Below, one piece after another: positions 6,102 through 6,590 of a DNA stretch of 6,590 nucleotides. Origin of the DNA: Bacteroidota bacterium (GTDB taxonomy: Bacteria; Bacteroidota; Bacteroidia; Flavobacteriales; Flavobacteriaceae); assembly GCA_022601215.1 (NCBI GenBank), contig JAHZIZ010000309.1, positions 1-6,590 on the forward strand, read 5' to 3'. The notes beneath the pieces were generated by a model. That model had not been told where the DNA came from. It searched no databases and saw only the letters and a program-made list of their open reading frames with translations. How positions within the stretch are numbered: the stretch's first letter is position 1; every line of letters starts with the position of its first letter. The translations under genes were made by a program, and so were the position numbers.

Positions 6102-6590
6102 TTATTGTTTAACCTTGGTCTTCTTTTTTCTTCTAAAGAATCGGAAACCTTGCCATGCCACTAGCGCTATTAAAAAGTATCTGAAGTAAGAGACAGGTTC
6201 TCCGCTGCCGCCTACGGTTGTAAACATTCGATCCCAGCGTATTTTATTTAACCAACGTTTGTTTTGATCTAAACTCAGCCATACAAAAACAGGTTTACCC
6301 ATTACGTGGCTGTATGGTACATAACCCCAGGCTCTCGCATCCTGAGAGTTGTCTCTATTATCACCCATCATCCAATAGTAATCTTGTTTAAAAGTGTATT
6401 CGGTTATGGGATTGTTATTTAGTAATACTTGATTGCCAGAAGTCGTTATTTTATTTTCAATTCCTTTTTCTAGCCCTTCATAGACTTCAATAATACGTTT
6501 GTAAAAGTCGACTGTTTCAATAGTGATTGCTACTGTTTTTCCCTCTTGCGGAATATAGATAGGTCCAAAATTACTGTTGTTCCATTCAAC
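6102..6590 (-). CDS. lepB: signal peptidase I, N-terminal part beyond the right edge of the window
   Basis: Type I signal peptidase removes signal peptides from exported proteins on the outer face of the inner membrane using a Ser-Lys dyad. The last 162 codons are visible, read from position 6590; the frame continues past the ATG at 6371, which is internal. The conserved box E lies at visible residues 76-86 (GDNRDNSQDAR), preceded by YYWM and followed by WGYVPYSHVMGKPVFVWLS. Box E agrees with GDNRxxSxDSR except that the second Ser is Ala (A85); the structurally important Ser, Asp and Arg (S82, D84, R86) are kept. The catalytic Ser and Lys lie outside the window. After box E come a Trp/Arg-rich segment, a C-terminal hydrophobic helix (SYFRYFLIALVAWQGF) and a basic tail RRKKKTKVKQ, the layout I associate with Bacteroidota LepB. 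It lies upstream of the WbqC gene on the same strand. Confidence 0.95.
   Translation of the reverse strand, partial: VEWNNSNFGPIYIPQEGKTVAITIETVDFYKRIIEVYEGLEKGIENKITTSGNQVLLNNNPITEYTFKQDYYWMMGDNRDNSQDARAWGYVPYSHVMGKPVFVWLSLDQNKRWLNKIRWDRMFTTVGGSGEPVSYFRYFLIALVAWQGFRFFRRKKKTKVKQ

Noticed and set aside
6063..6105. 7-bp inverted repeat ATAACCG/CGGTTAT flanking the lepB-WbqC gap
   Set aside because: The 29-base loop and short arms make a functional hairpin unlikely, and no T-run follows on the - strand.
1..6590. A mobile, defence or phage-derived system
   Set aside because: No transposase, integrase, toxin-antitoxin, restriction, CRISPR or flanking repeat signal was seen, and all recognised genes are ordinary chromosomal families.

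Overview
The window looks like chromosomal DNA from a member of the Flavobacteriaceae (phylum Bacteroidota). The evidence is low GC content by eye, few Shine-Dalgarno sequences, a Bacteroidota-type promoter match (TAnnTTTG), and protein families and gene order I recognise from flavobacteria. I cannot name the genus. No tRNA, rRNA, CRISPR array, insertion sequence, phage gene or attachment site is visible, and the window is almost fully coding.

Layout. The + strand runs from position 1 to 5435: the 3' part of ribH (lumazine synthase); a 135-base gap with a candidate promoter; a 98-residue single-pass membrane protein of unknown function; mutL; two adjacent rhomboid-family intramembrane proteases; and a membrane-anchored endonuclease/exonuclease/phosphatase (EEP) family protein. 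From the small membrane protein onward the genes are 0 to 15 bases apart, so they are probably co-transcribed. The - strand holds a WbqC-family gene and, upstream of it, the 3' part of lepB (signal peptidase I), which runs off the right edge. The two strands converge with only 5 bases between stop codons.

How the genes relate. RibH makes the riboflavin precursor, MutL serves DNA mismatch repair, the rhomboids and LepB are membrane proteases, and the EEP and WbqC proteins have unknown substrates. Shared transcription does not imply a shared pathway. This is mainly a housekeeping block, not an accessory island.

Most notable. The C-terminal domain of MutL keeps its fold landmarks but has lost the residues that form the metal-dependent endonuclease site in most MutH-less bacteria: DQHA(X)2E(X)4E, AC and CPHGRP have become HQHL..Q....E, AK and SPDNRP. 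A candidate clamp-binding motif is kept. Other points are a 54-residue insert between membrane segments in the first rhomboid, a conserved-looking cytosolic tail on the second, and a small ribH-adjacent membrane protein whose usual database name is probably wrong.
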